From: Hanleya hanleyi
Lineage: Eukaryota; Mollusca; Polyplacophora; Lepidopleurida; Hanleyidae
Length of the DNA: 64,000 nt
NCBI GenBank assembly: GCA_036873755.1
Contig: JAVTVY010020422.1
Coordinates: 1-64,000, forward strand
Direction of reading: 5' to 3'
The notes below the pieces were generated by a model that had not been told where the DNA came from, did not search any database, and was given only the letters and a program-made list of their open reading frames with translations. A program made the position numbers and the translations under genes. Position 1 is the stretch's first letter, and every line of letters begins with the position of its first letter. Shown one piece after another: positions 11,588-24,554 of the stretch.

Positions 11588-13205
11588 ACAAGAGCCCAAG
11601 GGGCTTCAATATACGCCTGTATATCTGGAATTACATTGGTTCAAATTTCAAGGTGGTTTAATAGCCTTGATTTCAATTGATCTAGCAATCCAGAGAAAGG
11701 TCTACAATTTTTTGCTTATGAGAATGTAACATATATCACATCTTATATTGAATGATAAACTAAAATGAGCTCAACTCTTGGTAACTAGTTGACCTTGAAG
11801 CAAGAGCTTAGAGCTCACATATCCCACACTGAAATCGACAATAGTCAAACACAAGAAAATAGTAGTTTTCCTGCAAATGGATTCCTTTCAGACGAGAGAA
11901 TTTTTCCTGAAGGAAGAACCTTTGTTCTTGAGTTGATATACAGGTGTGAAGTTCATAAAGGACTCCTCTCCCCATTAAATTAGTAAATGTATGGTTTTTA
12001 TTTCACAACAGTTTAACTAAATGAAGCGTTTCAAACATGGGAGATAACTCCACAGGACAATACCATATAAATGCAGGGGAAAGAACTTCAAATATTCCAA
12101 CAATATTCCAACATATTTAGTCAGCTAAGCTCGATTCAGTTTTGGAGGACTGCGACCTAGACCTTTAATAAATTGATCTCATATGTATGGCTCCACTTTG
12201 CCATGTGAGTAAGGTATACTCAAAGTTTGGTACCAATCCATACCTTGAAACTAGAGCTATCGCATGGACAACAAATGTTAATGGATGAATGGACAGAGCG
12301 CAACATCGCATTACACGTCTTCGACAGGCATATGAAAATGTGACTTTTAATGATTTCTTGATGACCTTGACCTCAATTTTGGCACAAAAAATCATGATTT
12401 TTAATGATTTCCTGATTTTGGGGTCACAGTGACCTTGACCTTTGACCTTGGCCTAAATTTTGGTACATGACAAACAGTCTCCCCTCAATTTCTCAATGAA
12501 CACAAAAAGTCCTGATTTTTAACAATTTCATGATTTTGAGGTCACAGTGACCTTGACCTACATTTTGGTATGTGTCACATTGTGTCCCCCTAATGTATCT
12601 ACTGACACAAAAAATGTTATTTTTAATAATTTCCTAATTTTGGGGTCGGTGACCTTTGACCGTGACCTAATTTTTGGTATGCATCACTTCATTTCCGCCT
12701 ATTGAATCCACTCACAAAAAATTAGAAATTTTAAACGATTTCCTGATTTTTCGATCACACTGCCCTTTGACCTCTGACCTTGACCTATATTTAATATGCA
12801 ACACATCGTTCCCCCCTAGGGCATCCACTCACCAAAAATTAGAACTGTAGATAGAAAACTGTCAACGATCAATGATTTCCTGGTTTTTGGCAACAGTGAC
12901 CTCGATCTCAATTTTGATACGCGACACATCGTCTCCACTCACAAAAAATTGCAACTGTGGATAGAAAACGTTCACAGATATAGACCGGACACGAACACTT
13001 CAGTGATTTCCTGTTTTTTAGGCCAGTGACCTGGACCTTCATTTTGGTACGCGACACATCGTCTCCCCGTAGGGTATCCACTCACCAAAAATTGGAGCTG
13101 TGGATAGGAAACTGTCCCAGATATAGACCGGACACGAGAACCGGACAGACGGACGGAAACCGCCATCACATAATACGACCGCCTTTTGGGCGGGCGTATA
13201 AAAAA
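11588..13205 (+). mobile_element. 1.6 kb dispersed repeat rich in TGACCT half-sites, copy 1
   Basis: Starts at AAGAGCCCAAGGGGCTTC and ends in a GGACAGACGGACGG run plus a hairpin (CGCCTTTTGGGCGGGCG). The second half is a degenerate ~120 bp tandem repeat carrying TGACCTTTGACCTTGACCT clusters. On the opposite strand this reads as tandem AGGTCA, the nuclear receptor half-site. A second copy is at 19637-22100. No open frame of useful length. The ACGG-plus-hairpin end again suggests a pearl-like, non-autonomous element. Confidence 0.7.
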
Positions 13206-14370
13206 TGACGGATCCCAATACCCCTCAGTTCAGTACCAAATTGAAGTACAAAAATAGAAAAACAAAATACAGATGTATCATATGATCCTCTTGATTGACA
13301 GGGTTAAAATGGACGAATAACGAGACTTTACTGCATAAGTTAGACAATATTAAAGGGAACATCAAGTGGACAATAAGTTTTGTCCTTTATACATGATATA
13401 GCAAAATAAATCCAAGCACTTACCTGACAAATAATTCTTTTCACATCAAATGGAATAGTTTTAATAACTCCTTGTCTGCTAATAGCAATTTCAAACTCTA
13501 CTTTTAAATAGTAAAAAATTTCCTTACATATTCTTACATTTTCTTAATTTCTCTAGAATAATTTCTTGTGTGGCTCAAAAGTTCTCCAAATTATTCCATT
13601 TCATGTGAGAACACTTATTCATCAGGTGCTTAAGATTAATTGCACTACAGACCTGCAAAACAAGACAAAAAAGTGATATAATTAAACTGATTCCAGCTAT
13701 ATTTTTTTTTTTTTTTTTGCGGTGTAAAATTTTTGAACCATTTTGATGCAATAAGTGCACAATTTATGTTAATTATCTGGATTATTATATTGTGTCAAAA
13801 AGCACACAAAATGCAATTCCTATTAGGTATTCCCTTTAAATCTGTTAAAAGCATTCACATGTTTGTATATCAATGTTTTTTTCTATTTTACTTCAGCAAT
13901 CATAGAAGTGTAACTAGAGGTTCCGCTTTGACCCTTGAGTTGCCGCTCCGGCATGAAGCCTATGCTGGTTGTTTTTTTAGGCAAAAACATACGTCTCCCC
14001 CAACCTCCCACCTTGCCTTGAGTGGGCACATAATGTAAGGGAAAGTGCTATAAAATGAATGTAGCAATAAGTATCCTAAACAAAGCTGCGCATCTAAAAA
14101 TATTAATTACAAAGAGGCGATTTTCATTGTTGCAGTAACCCAGTGAGGAGTCGGGATTTATATAGCAATGAGTGGATTGCCGACATCTACAGCGTCCAAC
14201 CAATGTGAAATACATGTAATTGTGAAGCATCAACTATTTCGAAACTGATCACATTATAGGAAAGATGCGAAACATACAAGAGCCACACCTGTAGTATACA
14301 TGCTGTACCGTAATAGAAGTTTCATGGAGTGAACAAAAATTGGACAGACAGATAAGCACATTTTGCATAT
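13206..14370. other. AT-rich intergenic DNA, no gene seen
   Basis: Contains poly(T) near 13703-13719 and no supported exon. A partial SINE-like tail may be present near 13910-14040. Confidence 0.35.
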
Positions 14371-14374
14371 ACAT

Positions 14375-15297
14375 GTACAAGTACATGGACAGACGGACGG
14401 ACACTGAACATGGACGAACGCACGCACACACCAAAACCTAATCAGATGAGAGGGCTTTCCCAATAAAGCTTCCATCCAAGTTTGGTGAACTTCCGTCAAG
14501 TAGTTCTCCAGATATCTTGCAGACAAGGCCTGTATATACATGTACAAGTAGATGAACGGACAGACGGACACAGATGAATGCATGCGCACATACACCAAAA
14601 CCTGATCAAATGAGGGGGCTATCCCAATGAAGATTCCGTCCAAGTTTGGTGAAATTCCATCCAGTAGTTCTCAAGATATCTTGCAGACAAGGCATGTATA
14701 TACATGTACAAGTAGATGGACGGACGGACGAACACCAGACACGGATGAACGCATGCACACACACCAAAACCTAATCAAATGAGGGGGCTACCCCAATGAA
14801 GCTTCCATCCAAGTTTGGTAAAATCCCGTCTAGTAGTTCTCAAGATATCTTGCAGACAAGGCCTGTATGTACATGTAGAAGTAGATGGACGGACGGACGG
14901 ACACTGGACACGGATGAATGCACACACACACACCAAAACCTAATCAGATGAGGGGGCTATCCCACTGAAGCTTCCATCCAAGTTTGGTGAAATGCCGTCC
15001 AGTAGTTCTCAAGATATCTTGCAGACAAGGCCTGTATATACATGTACTTGTAGATGGATGGACGGACGGACACCGGACATGGATGAATGCACGCACACAC
15101 ACCAAAACCTAATCAAATGAGGGGGCTATCCCAATGAAGCTTCCATCCAAGTTTGGTGAAATTCCACCCAGTAGTTCTCAGGATATCTTGCAGACAAGGC
15201 AAGGGGACGGACAGACATCCATCCAGACAGACAGACAGACAGACAGACAGCACAAACACTAGATGTCTCCCCCCAACATAGTTGGGGGAGACATAAT
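14375..15297 (+). mobile_element. Pearl-like repeat element, ~180 bp units
   Basis: Five near-identical ~180 bp units, each with GGACGGACGGAC, a CACACACACCAAAACCTAAT phrase and AGTAGTTCTCAAGATATCTT. They end in a (GACA)n run at about 15215-15251 and a hairpin at about 15267-15291 (GTCTCCCCC pairing with GGGGGAGAC). Same architecture as 4445-5160 and 17160-18306 but different core sequence. Confidence 0.7.
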
Positions 15298-17159
15298 TAC
15301 GACAAATACGAGCTTGGTTATCAAAGGCAATAATAAAAGTTAAAATAGTATCCTATTACCCTCTGTATGAATAAATAAAATTTCTGAAGAATAAAACATC
15401 ACAAAAATGGCACAGTTGAAATTGCTATAATTAATGCATACATGTGATAACTGGTTGTTAATGAGAAAAAATCTACTGACCAAGTAAAGTTACGAGTTAC
15501 AATTCAACATCTATACATTTACATGACGATTAATGCAGGGAAATATCTAACAGTAACAGTGTGCAACACATCATAAAAACAATTGGTCATTGATTGTAGT
15601 GATTAACGATTAAGAGCCCATGGGACTTCAAAACAAGCCCGCCATTTGACGTGATCACACATGGGGAAGTAAATTTTGGTATGGATTCGCAAGTCAACTG
15701 TTCATAATTTTTGTGCGCAATTATAATTTCTCCTCCTATACAGCTATGTTTGGGCCTGGACTTGACATTTGATCTCAAAATCAGCATTGTTTTTCTTTCA
15801 TCCAAGAATAAGTATCGGACTGGTGAGTGCACAGACATCAAAAGTTAACAGACATGAAATATCTCATAGATAACAAATAACGATTCACTCTCAACTGGAC
15901 AGAACTCTCAATCACATTATACGACCTTGTTTAATGACGGGCGGATAAAAAACTAACAACCATGTAAGAATGGTAAATAACATACAAATAATGCATTAAA
16001 ACCATGAAGAAATCAAAAAGGTAGTCAACCAAACACCAAAAAGTACAATCTGAGCTCGAATATGAATTCTGGAATTGTCCATCAGACTTTGAACTGTTCA
16101 AAATGAAATACTGAAGTCTGATAACAAATAGCTGATACATGTACATGTTTTTCACGCTAATGGAATATTAGTCGTCTTATGATGATATAATAATATACTT
16201 GTAGACTAATTATTACAATGACGGCCTACTGCATGATCGACAAGACAAGGCCGACCTCAGGGTTCCTCCAGCAATAAGGCCAAAATTAAAAAGTTTTTAT
16301 TTGGGGGAACTCTACCTAGACACTCACCAAAAAGGCCCCTACACAAAACTTTTTATTGTATTATTATTATTATTATTTTTTCTTCATCTGAGAAATATAG
16401 GGTCTTTCTGAAACTGTCTTGCATAGAAATTAAATATGTAAATCAGGAAACTATGTGTGTAAAGCAGGAAAGGTAATATTTTCACTGTTTGTCACATCTG
16501 TCTCTATTTTCATGAAGCAATATTGTCACTAGGTAATGGTATGTGATAACAAAAAAGTTCAAATGGAAAAAAAAAAAAAAAAAAAAGTTAAACAATAAAA
16601 CTTGACCTATTGACCCATGGTTTGTTGCAAGGTTATGTTACCCCCAAACGAACAACTTTTCAATTTCGGCCTAATCAACAAAAATATAATTTCTGACACA
16701 ATTCTAGATTCCTCTATATCACTGTTTGTACAAGATCAATTGTCTTCACATAACGTAAACATTTTACAACAAAATGATGTGGGTACATGAAACTGTAAAT
16801 CTTCAAAATTGATTTTGAAGCAATCAGCATTTCAACCAGACCATCAATTCCTGACATTACACTGCGAAACAGTTCAGCTTTCACTGATATACTTTTTATA
16901 CAGTCTGTAGCCATCAGATAAGATAGCTGAGAAATTATTATCACACAGATTACATGTGGCTGTCGCCATCGGGACCCCTCGGGTCGGGCCCAGAGCAATT
17001 GTAGAAATAATGTTTCTGACCCCAACAACTCACATATTTGGGGTGGGCATAATTTTACCTGTATGATATAGATCATAGACAGACAAAACAATATAGCAAT
17101 AGAGCAGTGATTACCTATAGTAGATGTAGTCGAACGATTACTGTCTATTCACAGCAATC
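15298..17159. other. AT-rich intergenic DNA, no gene seen
   Basis: A 125-codon minus-strand frame at 16714-17091 shows no recognisable domain or flanking splice context. Poly(A) lies near 16567-16587 and an ATT microsatellite near 16360. Confidence 0.4.
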
Positions 17160-18306
17160 CACACAGGTTTGTGTGAACTCCAGAAAAACACATCCCATGG
17201 CACCGACTTTCAATAGGCTTCTGGTACTGGCTGTATTAAACAACTGTATGAAGTTTCATTGTTGTGAGTGAAGGACTTTTTGAGATAATGTGTTTACAAG
17301 GATATGGACCAACAGACATGTATAAAGGGGCAGAACTCCTGAAAAACACATCCGATTACACCGACTTTCAATAGGCTTCTGGTACTGGCTGTATTAAACA
17401 ACTGTATGAAGTTTCATTGTTGTGAGTGAAGGACTTTTTGAGATAATGTGTTTACAAGGATAAAAACAGACTCCTGAAAAACACATCCCATGGCACAGAC
17501 TTTCAATAGGCTTCTGGTACTGGCTGTATTAAACAACTGTATGAAGTTTCATTGTTGTGAGTGAAGGACTTTTTGATATAATGTGTTTACAAGGATATGG
17601 ACCAACAGACATGTATAAAGGGGCAGAACTCCTGAAAAACACATCCGATTACACCGACTTTCAATAGGCTTCTGGTACTGGCTGTATTAAACAACTGTAT
17701 GAAGTTTCATTGTTGTGAGTGAAGGACTTTTTGAGATAATGTGTTTACAAGGATAAAAACAGACAGACATGTATAAAGGGGCATAACTTCCGAAAAACAC
17801 ATCCAATGGCATCGACTTTCAATAGGCTTCTGGTACTGGTTGTATTAAACAACTGTATGAAGTTTCATTGTTGTGAGTGAAGGACTTTTTGAGATAATGT
17901 GTTTACAAGGATATGGACCAACAGACATGTATAAAGGGGCATAACTCCTGAAAAACACATCCGATTACACCGACTTTGAATAGGGTTCTGGTACTAGCTG
18001 CATTAAACAACTGTATGAAGTTTCATTGTTGTGAGTGAAGGACTTTTTGAGATAATGTGTTTACAAGGATAAAAACAGCCAGACATGTATAAAGGGGCAT
18101 AACTCCTGAAAAACACATCCAATGGCACCGACTTTCAATAGGCTTCTGGTACTGGCTGTATTAAACAACTGTATGAAGTTTCATTGTTGTAAGTGAAGGA
18201 CTTTTTGAGATAATGTGTTTACAAGGATATGATGGACAGACGGACGGACGGACAGACGACGGAGGCAACGACAATACCGCTCGGGCAGAATCTGCCCGAG
18301 GGGTAA
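17160..18306 (+). mobile_element. Pearl-like repeat element, ~137-165 bp units
   Basis: Seven or so units with GGCTTCTGGTACTGGCTGTA and GAAGGACTTTTTGAGATAAT. Unit length alternates because a segment ending in ACATGTATAAAGGGG is present or absent. It ends with GGACAGACGGACGGACGG at about 18232 and a hairpin at about 18277-18303 (CTCGGGCAGA with TCTGCCCGAG). Confidence 0.75.
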
Positions 18307-19636
18307 AAACTGTAATGGCCCGCTCACTTGACAATGAGTTCATTTATGAAATCACCGTAAACACTAGATGCGAGCTGGTAAACTTTGAACTCCTACCTCC
18401 AAAAAATACAATGCTTTGTTTCTTGACTGCTGATGGTATAACTTGTACCAGCAAACATGTAACATACTGTTCTACAGGGTATCATAGAGGCTGGTACAGG
18501 CCCAAATTCAAGAATCTTCCCCAAATTAGAACCGAAAAATCTTCTGTAATTTACTGCTTTTGAAAACTGAATTCACCAAATAAATCCCTACCTAGCATTT
18601 CCTAGCCATTGAAAGCAAGTTAAATTGTATGGGATCCATATTATGGAATCTCGAATATGTTGATACAATACAAACTACTTGCAGAATTCCAAATTTCATA
18701 CCAACCAATCCAGGTTTTGCGCTATTCCTAATGCCGGTTTCGGCCGCAAGGTGGCGCTAGCGCTCACTGCACTACGGTCTGTTCTGGTTTAGCTGTCTGC
18801 TAATGAGAACATGTGCAGGAGGGAAGGCGGGTATTGTATTTCGCCTCGTTTCATCTTATTTTTTACTCGTTTGTACAAGCATAATAAGAGCCGCTTTGTC
18901 AACAAATTGGGCAATCAAAGGTCATCGTTGTTGTTGTTATAAAACATGGTGGGTGGCCGGCAGTTCAGCCTGATTAAACCACACTCCACTAAAAACAATC
19001 AGCAGGGGCCAGTTTGTTTGATCAAGTACTGTGAGAAATAATCGGATTATTAGTTAACCCGACTACCATGTAGCCGTTAATGTAACTGTATGATTATAAT
19101 GTGATAAACAATTAAGCACCCAACCCGCCTCAGTTGGAACTGCTGGTAATGTTTCATAATTTTATTGTGAAAAGTCACACAGAACAGGAAATTAATGTGC
19201 GATATGGCTTCTAACTTCTAGTAGTTTTTGCACTAATAGCTACTTATTTTTTTTTAATTATCTAATTATTATACCATGTATTTCTCCCGCAAAATGCATT
19301 GAAACAAATGTTTATATATATATCTACATATTCCTGTTCTGTCCCATAACACACAAAATATTTTGACTGATTCACTTCCATAATTTATTCTCTGGGACGA
19401 ATATTAGGCCTACTGACTTGTACTTATCTTCTACTGCCAATCATTTTCATTATGGTGGGAGGCAGAGTTGGAGGACATACATATTGTTTTATCTGTTGCA
19501 ACAGGGAGAAGCAGATTTTGTATGATGGGACGGTCATCTCTCTTTATAGGGTCAGTCACAGATTAAAATGTTTGACATTACTCAAATTGTAAACAATGAG
19601 TACGACACATGTAAGGATTATCCATAGTATTTGAAA

Positions 19637-22100
19637 CAAGAGCCCAAAGGGCTTCAATATACGCCCGTATATCTGGAATTACATTGGTCCAAATTTCAAG
19701 GTTGTTTAATCGCCTTGATTCCAATTGGTAGCTAGCAATCCGGAAAAAGGTCTACAATTTTGTGCTTCTGAGAATGTAACATATCACATCTAAAATTGAA
19801 TGATAAACTAAGAGCTTAACTCTTGGAAACTAGGTGACCTTGGAGCAAGAACCGAGAGCTCACATATCCCACAATGAAATCGACAATAGTCAAACACAAG
19901 AAAATAGTACTTTTCCTGCAAATGGATTTCTTTCAAAAGAGAGAATTTTTCATGAAGGAAGAAGAAAGTGATGAAGTAAACCTTTGTTCTTGAGTTGATA
20001 AACGGGTATGAAGTTCATAAAGGACCCCTCTCCACGTTAAACTAGTAAATGTATGGTTTCTATTTCACAACAGTTCAACTAAATGTAGCTGTTTCAAACA
20101 TGGGAGACAACTCCACAGGACAAATGCCATATACATGTAGGGGAGAGAACTCTGAATATTCCAACCTAACACATATAGTCAGCTAAACTTCATTCAATTC
20201 TGGGGGACTGTGACGTTGACATTTGACAATTTGATGTATGTCTCCTCTTCGCCATGCGAGTAAGGTATCTGATACCATTCCATACCTTGAAACTAGAGAT
20301 ATCGCATGGATGAATGGACAGAACGCAACATCACATTACATGACCTCGTCTTCGACAGGCATATGAAAATGTGACTTAATGATTTCCTGATTTTGGAGTC
20401 ACAGTGACCTTGACCTTTGACCTTGACCTAAACTTTGGTGCATGACACATCGTCTTCCGTCAATGTATCAATGGACACAAAAAAAATCACGATTTTTATG
20501 AATTTCATGATTTTGGGGGTCACCGTGACCTTGATATTCGGCCTTGACCTACATTTTGGTACGTGACACATCATGTCCCCGTAATGTATCTACTGACACA
20601 CAAAAAAAGTCATCTTAGCTTTCTAAGGGCATTTCACGTTTCACTTAACACTACCCTTAGATTTTCGCTGTGATTCGGCATGTATTTCACACGGCGCCAT
20701 CTATCTAGAGGGAGATAATCCGTTCGAAAGTTGTTCCCAAAGCATGAGGTCAAATGTCGGCCCCATTTAAACGAGCCAATGAAATTATCTGTATTCAAAT
20801 ATTTCTCACACATGCAAACATGTCAGTTTCACGAGGCGCAAGACTGGGGGAGTCTACGCGAGACCAAAACGAAGTTGTGCAAATTAGCTATTTTATTTCT
20901 CACTCTAGTGGAGCATGCTTCTTTGTTTATCTTAAGAAACAAACGGCCTAACATATTTGAAAACAAAATAAAATCGGCGGCAGACCACAGGAAAATGATA
21001 TGCTTTTTATTTTGTGATGGGGGCACTTCGAGGCCCACCATGGGATCATATCAATCAATCGCTTTCTGGAGGTGTGTCTTCGTTGTATGAATGTGATTGC
21101 ACCGATGTCGGATGTAACGGGGCCAGTCGGATGTGACCATTTGGGAAACGCCCTATTACACTCAGATAGCACCCGTTACCGCATGGCTACGAGCAGAAGT
21201 TTCTACGTATGTTCGTGCCATGCGTTCGGATGATGAAAAAAAGTACTTTTCAAAGATTTCTTGATTCTGGAGTCACAGTGACCTTGACCTAAATTTTGGT
21301 ACATGACAAACCATCCCCCCGTAATTTCTCAATGGACACAAAAAATCAAGATTTTTAACAATTTCACGATTTTGGGGTCACAGTGACCTTGACATTTGAC
21401 CTTGACCTACATTTTAATATGTGACACATTGAGTCCCCCTAATGTATCTACTGACACAAAAAAATATTTTTAATAATTTCCTGATTTTGGGGTCACAATG
21501 ACCTTTGACCTTCGACCTTGACCTATATTTTGATATGCAACACTTCATTTCCCCCTATTGAATCCACTCACAAAAAATTAGAAATTTATGATTTCCTGAT
21601 TTTTCATTCACACTGACCTTTGACCTCTGACCTACATTTGGCATGCAACACATTGTTTCCCCCTAGGGCATCCACTCGCCAAAAATTAGAACTGTAGATG
21701 GAAAACTATCAATGATCAATGATTTCCTGATTTTTAGGCAAGTGACCTTTGACCTCTGACTTCGACCTGAATTTCAGTACGCGACACATCGTCTCCACCT
21801 GATGTATCCATTCACAAAAAATTGCAACTGTGGATAGAAAACATCCAGAGATATAGACCGGACACGAACACTTCACTGATTTCCTGTTTTTCAGGCCAGT
21901 GACCTTTGACCTCTGACCGCGACCTTCATTTTTGTACGCGACACATCGTCTCTCCGTAGGGTATCCACTCAACAAAAATTGGAACTGTAAATAGAAAACT
22001 GTTCCAGATATAGACCGGACACGGGGGACGGACAGACGGACGGATGGACGGAAACCGCCATCACATAATACGTCCGCCTTTTTGGCGGGCGTATAAAAAG
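19637..22100 (+). mobile_element. 1.6 kb TGACCT-rich repeat, copy 2, interrupted
   Basis: Aligns with 11588-13205 from AAGAGCCCAAAGGGCTTC to the GGACAGACGGACGG/hairpin end near 22025-22097. About 620 bp of unrelated sequence (about 20615-21240) interrupts it, after which part of the repeat is present again. Frames inside the insertion (20731-21090 and overlaps) lack domain signal. Confidence 0.7.
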
Positions 22101-22184
22101 GAATAGCTGACATGGATAATCCTCCTTAGAAGTTATTATTGTAACACCACTCAGCAAATACGTTAGAAACCACCAACCATATAC

Positions 22185-22975
22185 ACTGATAAACAGCTTG
22201 TATCACTGACGTCCCTACTCTCCTTGTTCCCCCCGCTGATTCACATCGCATATTTCATGCCTCTTGGCCATAAGGGGGCGCTTTGCACAAACCAACCACC
22301 AATTGGCAATATAAGTTGTCTCCCTTTTCAAACGTTCATATGTCGTTAACAGCAAAACTAACAATAAACGGACGGAAAAACAGCTCTAATTACGTTAATT
22401 TCTGTGTTAAGAGTGAACAGATTTTTGGATAACTTCCTCCATTGTTTAGTAAGGTTCGTCAACTGATTGCAAACATTTGTTCACTGATACCTTCAAATAA
22501 TTAACAAATAAATCCCTGTAAATGTTGTTAATATCCCACTGATAAGACCAAGCTTTATCGTCATGAGTATATAAGGAGATCAAGCTGCCTAAAACGGTAA
22601 CGTAAAAACACCGTTCAATTGTTTCAGATTTTGAATTGAATGTTGACTGCAATAAAGACGGGGAAAAGTTCCTTTGACAGATGCGGTAAGAGGGCGTGTC
22701 GCTGTCAAAATATTGGCATGGCTTCCACATTATGTAAGAGTCGTGATCTCATTATCATGAAGGCATGACGTAATTTCGATCACATGAGGTAGTTAGCCAG
22801 TCGTGGTTAGTATGAGGAATCTGGTTATCTCCGAGCTATTACGGCACGGCGATTGGGTGACCAGATAAAGCGCACCCCCTTACGGCCAAGAGGCGCGAAC
22901 TTGGCAATGTGAATCAGCGGGGAGAACAAGAAGAGTATAGGGACGTCAGTGATACAAGCTGAATAGTATGAGCGT
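22185..22975. repeat. Nested inverted-repeat element
   Basis: About 100 bp arms at 22190-22290 and 22865-22972 share CTTGTATCACTGACGTCCCT, CCGCTGATTCACAT and a GGCCATAAGGGGGCGC-like phrase in opposite orientation. The ~575 bp between them has no supported gene. Confidence 0.6.
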
Positions 22976-23515
22976 ACCAACTATAGATCTGCTCAAACTT
23001 GCCAAGTGAGGACAATCTAACAAAAACAAAACATTTGCAATTTATCAAGAGAATAAATCATCTCAATACGATTAAAGCCGATTGAAGCCAGGAGAACCGC
23101 GACAATATTATCAGTGATAATGCCTCCACAATCGTACGGTACAGTAATCCTTTATCCCTGAGTCGATGACACGCAAGACTCCAGTATAACTAAACAAATG
23201 TTTTATAACAACAACAACAACGATGACCTTTGATTGCCCAATTTGTTGACAAAGCGGCTCTTATTATGCTTGTACAAACGAGTAAAAATAAGACTTGATG
23301 ACTATACTTACCTAAACTACCAAGGACGTCTCTACCAAGGACGTCTCCATCAGTAAGAAAATCTGACAAAACGAGGCGAAATACAATACCCGTCTTCCCT
23401 CCTGCACATGTTTACATTAGCAGACAGCTAAACCGGAACAGCCCGTAGTGCAGTGAGCGCTAGCGCCACCTTGTGGCCGAAACCGGCAATAGGAATAGCG
23501 CAAAACCCGGATTAA

Positions 23516-24290
23516 CCAATTTGGAAGATCAATTCAGTCATTTGAAAATCATTCATGAATAATTTGAGACAGATCTTATTAACATGAATAAATCGTTTAT
23601 AAACCAAAAATTACAGTCATTTTATTTCAAAGTTTTGAAAAAATCTTTCCAGTATAGTTAAATAGTGAAAGAAAATATTAGACGTCGATTTGTAGTTTTT
23701 TTCCGTCATTTTGGCATGAAGCCAGGATGTTATAACATTGGTAGACCAACATCATCATGTCCCAAAGTAAGTTTTTTTGTTGTGATTTTTGTCAATTCTC
23801 AACCAGTTTTCATCAAATTTGGGAATAAAATTAAATTGAGTTTATATACTGTGTGAAAATTAAATGCTGTACGAAAAATTCACTCCGAAATATCAGCAAA
23901 AGTATCTGGAATAGATTAAACTGACACAGAGAATACCAACTGAAGCTGTATGCACAACAATAATCTTTTGGCATTTACATGTATTCATTTGCGTATCAAG
24001 TCACAGATGCTGAAGGAATTGCAGTTTAGATTCGATGTTCAGTATTTACATTTGGACATTAATGGATTAAACCCATTAGACCAAAATTACTGACAGATGT
24101 TTCTAGTGTATTGATGAGACCAAAATAACCTGAACAAGGCTTATGTCGATGTTCTAACCCTGGCACAGAATGTTGTAATGTCCCCAATGATTGGTTGTTT
24201 TTGTTATGTGCTCACACATAACACTTAAATCATGTTTGAGCAAATATTATAAAAATTAAAGACAAATTGGTCACATGAAATACCATGTAT
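23516..24290. other. Intergenic DNA, no gene seen
   Basis: AT-rich. The 23650-23890 part is related to 9100-9340 (diverged dispersed repeat). No exon. Confidence 0.4.
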
Positions 24291-24297
24291 AAATTAA

Positions 24298-24493
24298 TTA
24301 AAAAAATCGACCATAGAGGTCCATGTCCCCCCCGCTAGCAGCACCAGTTATGGTGGATTACATCCACCATAACTGGCGCTGCTGCTGCGTCCATGTCCCC
24401 CCCGCTAGCAGCACCAGTTATGGTGGATTACATCCACCATAACTGGCGCTGCTGCTGCGGGGGCCATGGACCTCTATGGTCGATTTTTTTTTG
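24298..24493. repeat. Near-perfect compound palindrome
   Basis: The outer arms AATCGACCATAGAGGTCCAT and ATGGACCTCTATGGTCGATT enclose two direct copies of an inner palindrome. In each, GCACCAGTTATGGTGGA faces TCCACCATAACTGGCGC across TTACA. The whole ~195 bp can extrude as a cruciform. Poly(A) at the left end and poly(T) at the right complete the symmetry. Arms are almost identical, so it is recent or maintained. Confidence 0.85.
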
Positions 24494-24554
24494 TCGATGA
24501 TATCTCATATCATTGATAAGAGTATGATTTGAAAATGAAGATATCGCTGATGAG

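Larger units (their letters stand above)
18700..23515. mobile_element. 4.8 kb segment bounded by ~260-300 bp inverted repeats
   Basis: 18700-18955 and 23205-23515 are inverted copies. Shared phrases include GGTTTTGCGCTATTCCTA, GGTGGCGCTAGCGCTCACTG and GGGCAATCAAAGGTCATCG, read oppositely at the two ends. The arms differ by small indels and substitutions, so the structure is not recent. The interior holds copy 2 of the 1.6 kb repeat and a second nested inverted pair. No transposase frame is visible. It could be a large non-autonomous DNA transposon or a composite of nested insertions. Confidence 0.6.

Noticed and set aside
20731..21090. 119-codon plus-strand ORF
   Set aside because: Lies in an insertion inside a repeat, has overlapping frames on both strands of similar length, and shows no domain.
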